Assembly (NCBI RefSeq): GCF_002288925.2
Contig: NW_022098076.1
Location: 67,249,964 to 67,313,963, forward strand
Source of the DNA: Delphinapterus leucas
Lineage: Eukaryota > Chordata > Mammalia > Artiodactyla > Monodontidae
Length of the DNA: 64,000 bases
Direction: 5' to 3'
The notes beneath the pieces are model-generated. The model made no database searches. It was not told the origin of the DNA and worked only from the letters and a program-made list of their open reading frames with translations. Made by a program: the position numbers and the translations under genes. Position 1 is the first letter of the stretch; the number at the start of each line of letters is the position of its first letter. Positions 59,306 through 64,000 of the stretch are shown piece by piece.

Positions 59306-59369
59306 CTGCTGCAGATCAGCGAGGGAATACAGGTGGATCTGTTGAAGGAGGTATTCTCTGGGGAAAATT
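59306..59369 (-). CDS. PLEKHM3: PLEKHM3 internal exon preceding the zinc domain
   Basis: This small 64-nt exon is read from 59369 down to 59306. One base completes a codon, then 21 codons give [21 protein letters not shown] with three internal landmarks: EYLLQQ, LYSLADL and a terminal QQ. The LYSLADLQQ helix is the conserved lead-in to the cysteine-rich domain in PLEKHM-family proteins. The acceptor is TTTTCAG at 59370 and the donor is CAG|GTAAGC at 59305, an excellent consensus. The exon ends at phase 0 and the 8064-8221 exon starts at phase 0, so the junction reads ...DLQQ|VIEGK... with no frame conflict. The open frame around it (59302-59613) is mostly intron. An exon this short would be missed by ORF length filters. 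The upstream exon was not found before 64000. Confidence 0.9.
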
Positions 59370-60110
59370 CTGAAAACGGACAGAAACACAGATAAATTGT
59401 GGTGTTGCCACAAAACACACTTTTTCTGAGAAGTTTCCAAGTCTCATTCAAGAATCCCTTTCCACCTAATACTCTTCCTCCCCACATCCTCTGAGAAACC
59501 TGTAATAATACCTTTTTCCAGATACTTTTCTTTCTAACACAAATACCAAAAACGGAGTAAGGGTGTGATCTTTGATTTCTGATGTAGTCCAAGGTGCTAG
59601 GAGCACAGTGCAATGGTCCAGGCCTGAGGACCAGAGTGCCAGGTTTCCTGTACCAGCTGCGTCCCTAACAAACTGTGTCATCTCAGGGAAGTCTTAAAAC
59701 CCACCTAGCTTCAGATCCTTCATTGGTTAATGAAGGTGACTGAACTTGGTGTCTTAAATCTCTTTCCAGCTCTATTAGTCTATGTCTAGATGAATAGATT
59801 TTAGAGTTGAGAAAATCAGTTGGAGGGGCAACCTGTGTGTCTCTGCCTAGAGGCTCCTATGGCTTTCATTAAGGGAGATGGCAGTGCCAAACACCACTTA
59901 GTGAGCTATCCTCTTACGTGCACGGTGATGAGTTTTGGAACCTAGGTACAGATGGGAATAATGGGACAAAATATTTCAAGTTGAGACTCCCTGACAAAGT
60001 CCAATGTCTTTGGTTACTGTCAATTCATAGCATCTGGATAAATGATGGTGAGTGAACAGGAAAAACAAATCAGTTAGGGACAAGCAAACAGGTACCGAAG
60101 CATAGATGGT
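59370..60110. other. Intronic sequence upstream of the 59306-59369 exon, with a MIR
   Basis: A forward MIR-like segment lies at about 59615-59765 (CAAACTGTGTCATCTCAGGG). No additional PLEKHM3 exon is seen. Confidence 0.45.
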
Positions 60111-60116
60111 TAGAAA

Positions 60117-60119
60117 ACA

Positions 60120-60157
<38 letters not shown>
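60117..60157. repeat. (AC)n microsatellite
   Basis: About 20 uninterrupted CA units. Confidence 0.95.
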
Positions 60158-60159
<2 letters not shown>

Positions 60160-60442
60160 ATACACAAAACAAAACTGATGGTGCTAGCATTTTCTCTTTG
60201 TCTTAGGATAGCACCGCCTAAACGAAAGGAGCCACCAACTCAATTAGCATTTATGACCATCTGCTACATGCCAGGCACTAGGAATTAGGAATTATGAGTG
60301 AGACAGTCACAGTACCTGAGCGCATCAGAGCATATCAAGGAGAATAAAGTCAGGCTAGGGAAAGATACATAAACTGATCATTGCAACACAACATGGCAAC
60401 ATGAAAATAAGAGTTGTATGCACAGGGTACATATTTTCAGAT

Positions 60443-60598
60443 TGGTCTAGCATGGTAGGTCCCAACCTTGGCCGTCTATTAGAATCATTTGGGAAGCTTT
60501 TGAAAATAACAGGGCATAGGTATGGGTAGAACCCAGAAATCAGTCTTCAAACAAAAACTCTCGTGGTGATTAGTGCAGCCAAGGTTTAGAACCACTGG
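60443..60598. mobile_element. MER5-type hAT-Charlie element
   Basis: Ends in the order CATGGTAGGTCCCAACCTTGG and, inverted, CCAAGGTTTAGAACCACTGG, with TATTAGAATCATTTGGGAAGC near the left. This is a short non-autonomous hAT relic. Confidence 0.8.
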
Positions 60599-61269
60599 CC
60601 TAACTAACTCGTAGCTTGTTGGGGAATTCATTACTCAGTCTTTCAATTAAGTATGCATTACTGGACAAATCCTAGAGATTAAGTCCTTTACCCTTCCATT
60701 CATCTATCTAGCCATCCAATTCTGATTAAGCACAACTGTGCACCAGCTCCTGTACTAGGCCACTGAAAAAAGGACACTGAGCCAATTAGGTGAAGTTCAT
60801 CCCCCATGGAGGTCTGGGACAGGCATATTCTAGTTTGGAGCACTCCTGATAAATATATGATAGGCTCTGAAGATCTCTGCTGAAAATTCCTGTTTCATCC
60901 ACAAGAGTGCGAACAGACCAAGTGAGTGACACGGCCCTTATACTCTGGGGAATAAAATTCAGTTCCTAAGGGTAGGCTCCCTTCAACTCTAATGGTTTGG
61001 GGCCGAACCTGTGGCAGGTAGCAGCACATAGTCCCAGCCCAGCTGGGGAGGGTGTAGGGAAAGTGCTCAATCCCTCCATGTGGGATGAAGCTTCCCTACA
61101 AAGAGGCCCCCTACTGTAGAAGGTAGACCACGGTCCCAGGAGGGACCATGAGACATGACCAACTTCCATTTTCGATAACACACACGTATGACAGAGATGA
61201 TCGAGAGGGCTACTCCTCATGACCCCCTACAGGATTAACAATAAGAGAAGTCTGCTTCAGGTGTGGCCC
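60599..61269. other. Intronic sequence without recognised features
   Basis: No exon recognised. Confidence 0.4.
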
Positions 61270-61430
61270 TCAACGTACACCATTTAATTCTCACAACAAC
61301 CCCGCGTGGTAAGTACAACCTCCATTTTATATGAGAGGGAACTGAGGCTCTGAGGCAAAAACTAATTTGCCCAGGGTCACAAACTGGGATTCAAGGCCAG
61401 GACTTTCTGACTCCAAAGGCCTGTGCTTCT
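61270..61430 (-). mobile_element. MIR SINE
   Basis: A reversed MIR: TTTAATTCTCACAACAACCC, GGAACTGAGGCTCTGAGGC, TTTGCCCAGGGTCACAAAC. Confidence 0.8.
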
Positions 61431-63799
61431 ACTTTCCAGGAGATGAAGGGGGAGGAAGGAGGGAGGTGGGTTTGAGCTGACCATCTAATATAGCTATATA
61501 ATACATCTCTCTTCCAGGTAGGTGTTTATGACTGTTCAGGCCAGCAGCAATATAGAGCCATTGGTCCTTTTTAAAAGAAGGAAAGTAACACTGACACGTT
61601 TGGTCATGCCCACTTCCTGAAGGCAGCCGGGAGGGTGGAGAGACTGCAGGCAGGGACAGTCCTGACCACGTACCCCAGCAGCTCTTCCAGGGTAACCACA
61701 AGGCGAAAGCGAAAGGGGTGAGTGTGTAGACACAGGAGAACTTCTGGAAGAACTGACAGCATTTGGAATTGAAGGCGACTCTGAAGTCCTAGCTTGGGAG
61801 GCAGGATGGTGATGTCATTGGCCAACACAGGGCAGGCTGCTGGGGGAGGGGGAAAAGCATTGAGATTTAATTGCGCTGAATATCAAGTGCTTGTGTGGAG
61901 GACAGCAGGCGTGGCCCTTGAGGATGTGGGGCTGAGAGATGTGGAAGAGCCAGAGGCACTTCTGACAGCAGCACAGAAGGGACAGCTGAAGCTCTGGGAA
62001 CGGAGGGAGCAGACCTCGGAGGAAAATGAACGGAAGCGGGGCTGAGTGTGAACAGGGGTTGTTTTTACTTTTTTTTACCTTACAAAGCCTAGAATTATCT
62101 GAAGTACACTTTGGTAGTCTGCAATTTTTCTCATGCTTGAAAAATTGTTTTGAAAATAACCAGGATGTTCACGTGTACGTGAGTTCCTAACATTTCCTCC
62201 TTTTGTGAAATGTTTGTGCCCTTATACCCTTCACCTGGCTTCCCCTAATGGTAACACCTTACACAACCATGGTGCATTGATCAAAACTAAGAAATGAACT
62301 ATTATGTAAATTAGACCTTATTCAGATTTCACCAGTTGTTTCACTAATGTCCTTTTTCTGTTCAAGGATCCAATCCAGAACACGAGATTGCATTTATAGA
62401 TTTAAAAATGTATATCAGTATTTGCAAGATGACTTGAGACCCAAACATCACATGCCGAAAAGCAAACCTAGGACGTAGTCTTTCAGTGGAGGTCACTAGG
62501 GTAGCAAAGTATGATAATCTACTATGGGGACAGAGGATGTTTAAGTGTGGTTGAATGGGAGGAATAACCTTTTTCAGAGGCAATTGCCTCATAATGAAAT
62601 CCCTTAAGTAAAGTAAAATGAAGGCAATGTGGCAGCAGGGCTGAGAAACAGACGGACTGAACTAAACAAGCAGGCTGGAAAATCATTTCAAGATAAGCTC
62701 CTGCCTTTTCCATTGGTTTATACACACGTAGGCCAGCTGGAGAAAGAGTTAGAAGGAAGGTGACTGAAATGAACTCTAGCAGGGACAAATGCAGGGTAGC
62801 ATATCGTTAATGTTTGCTACTTAAAGTTCTTCTCTAAAATCCTAAAGCTCCCACGACTGAGAGTATACAGGATATAAGAATTAATTGCAAATTTACAAAT
62901 GGAATCATACTGGTATACACTTACTAGAGTACTACAGCTAGTCAGTTCGTTATCCAGTCAACAGACACTACTGCGTGCCTAAAATGAGCCAGGTGCTGTG
63001 CTAAGGGCTGGAGACGGATATGTTCAGTGAACACAATTGAGGAGCAGCAAAGAGAATTTCCAATTTCTCCTCTCTAGGCTGGGTCCCCTTTGCCTCCAAA
63101 CACTGTTCATTACTCTTCTCACAATAACCGGCCAACTTTGGACACAGTAATCTCTAATACTCCTTAAACATTATTTACACAGCTAAAGTGAGCTGTGTAT
63201 GTAGTGTTTCTGTGTGTAAATATATTTCACATATTTATTTTCTCTTCCCCTCTGGAAGCGATTCTAAGCCCCTCCAGAAGCACCCTATCTGCTGTCTCCT
63301 CTCTGGCACTCTTCAGTGTCTAAGACTATAATTTACAAGAGGTCAGCCTAACGACACAAAGAACTGGAAAATGCAATATATGCAGAAAAGATAAAGGAAC
63401 TGAGCTTGTTGTGTTTGGAGAAGATGTTGTGTCCAGGAGATTTAGTGGTGGCCATAAAAAATACAGACTTTTAAGACAGATAATGCCAATCAGCTTTTCT
63501 TCTCTCTGAGGATGGAAATTATATCAAGAAAGCATTGAAGTCAAATATGAGAATAAATTTCCTGAGAGGGAAGACTGAGCAGCATTAAAATGTGTCTCTT
63601 ACAGGGATGCTTTTTAATGTAAATAAAAGAAGAAAAAGATCTGTTGCAGTTATTTAGAGGTAGGGGCTTGCTCTTCTGCTTAGAGGAGGAAAGGATTTCA
63701 AAGGCGGGGCCAGATGACCCCGTCAGTTTGTTCCTCTTTTTCATTGCTGGCGCCGTCAAGGCAGGCTGAATTGGCACGACATTCTCGGAATATCTTTTC
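61431..63799. other. Intronic sequence with small repeat scraps
   Basis: An L1M-like stretch at about 62215-62385 (GGCTTCCCCTAATGGTAAC, TTCAGATTTCACCAG) and a MIR/L2-like scrap at 62960-63030 (GCCAGGTGCTGTGCTAAGGG). No PLEKHM3 exon or other gene recognised. Confidence 0.4.
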
Positions 63800-64000
63800 T
63801 TTTTTAAATTACAAATTTTTTTTTTAAAGGTTTCAGTCCATTTACAGTTATTACAAAATACTGGTTATATTCCCCGTGTTGTACAACACATCCTTGTAGC
63901 CTATCTTACACCTACTAGCTTATACCTCCTACACCCACGCCCACCCTATATTGTGTCCGCCCTCCACCGCTGGTAACTACTAGTTTGTTCTCTGTATCAG
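63800..64000 (-). mobile_element. L1 3' UTR, runs off the window
   Basis: The reversed L1 order CAGTTATTACAAAATACTGG, GTGTTGTACAACACATCC, CTGGTAACTACTAGTTTG, comparable to 47590-47825. The window ends inside it. Confidence 0.7.

Noticed and set aside
59370..64000. The PLEKHM3 exon upstream of 59369
   Set aside because: No minus-strand frame with suitable splice sites and PLEKHM-like sequence was seen; open frames at 61429-61828 and 62362-62788 have no family resemblance.

Overview
The window is mammalian nuclear DNA and almost certainly cetartiodactyl, most likely a whale or dolphin. It contains at least 15 copies of the tRNA-derived CHR-type SINE (heads of the form GGCTTCCCTGGTGGCGCAGTGG with pol III A and B boxes). 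Its L1 3' ends are of the artiodactyl type, and older pan-mammalian repeats (MIR, L2, MER5, Tigger, MLT1) are present. No ruminant BovB or Bov-tA elements were recognised. There is no bacterial or viral gene organisation; nearly all long open frames are reading frames inside transposable elements.

Only one host gene is supported, on the minus strand: PLEKHM3. Two internal exons are visible, 59306-59369 (64 nt) and 8064-8221 (158 nt). Both have consensus splice sites, and the phases agree across a 51,084-bp intron (8222-59305). Together they encode the run-in to, and first half of, the C-terminal cysteine-rich (Rubicon-homology/DUF4206) domain. The final exon must lie before position 1 and the preceding exons beyond position 64000. 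Most of the window is therefore intron.

Layout: 1-4855 is a long minus-strand L1 (ORF2 plus ORF1, cut by the window start) beside an older L1 (4856-6590) that holds a SINE. From 6560 to 7060 is an L1M 3' UTR. The penultimate-type exon is at 8064-8221. From 9415 to 10547 is a plus-strand L1 with a perfect 17-bp target duplication. From 11420 to 13230 are nested L1 pieces plus a SINE. From 17380 to 18070 is a SINE inside a SINE. From 20518 to 25258 are L1 remnants, the younger of which holds a mariner DNA transposon that itself holds a SINE. From 28890 to 32640 are decayed L1 pieces. From 32856 to 33443 are two SINEs delimited by three copies of one target sequence. From 47535 to 48140 is an L1 3' end, at 50225-50757 an MLT1-like LTR, and at 53599-54158 a Tigger element interrupted by a SINE. 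From 58435 to 59135 is an L1M 3' UTR just downstream of the upstream exon, and at 63800-64000 an L1 3' end.

I found no previously undescribed molecular system. The most informative structures are the split PLEKHM3 domain, the three-level L1/mariner/SINE nest, the triple-TSD double SINE, and a perfect 15-bp-arm palindrome at 42186-42220.
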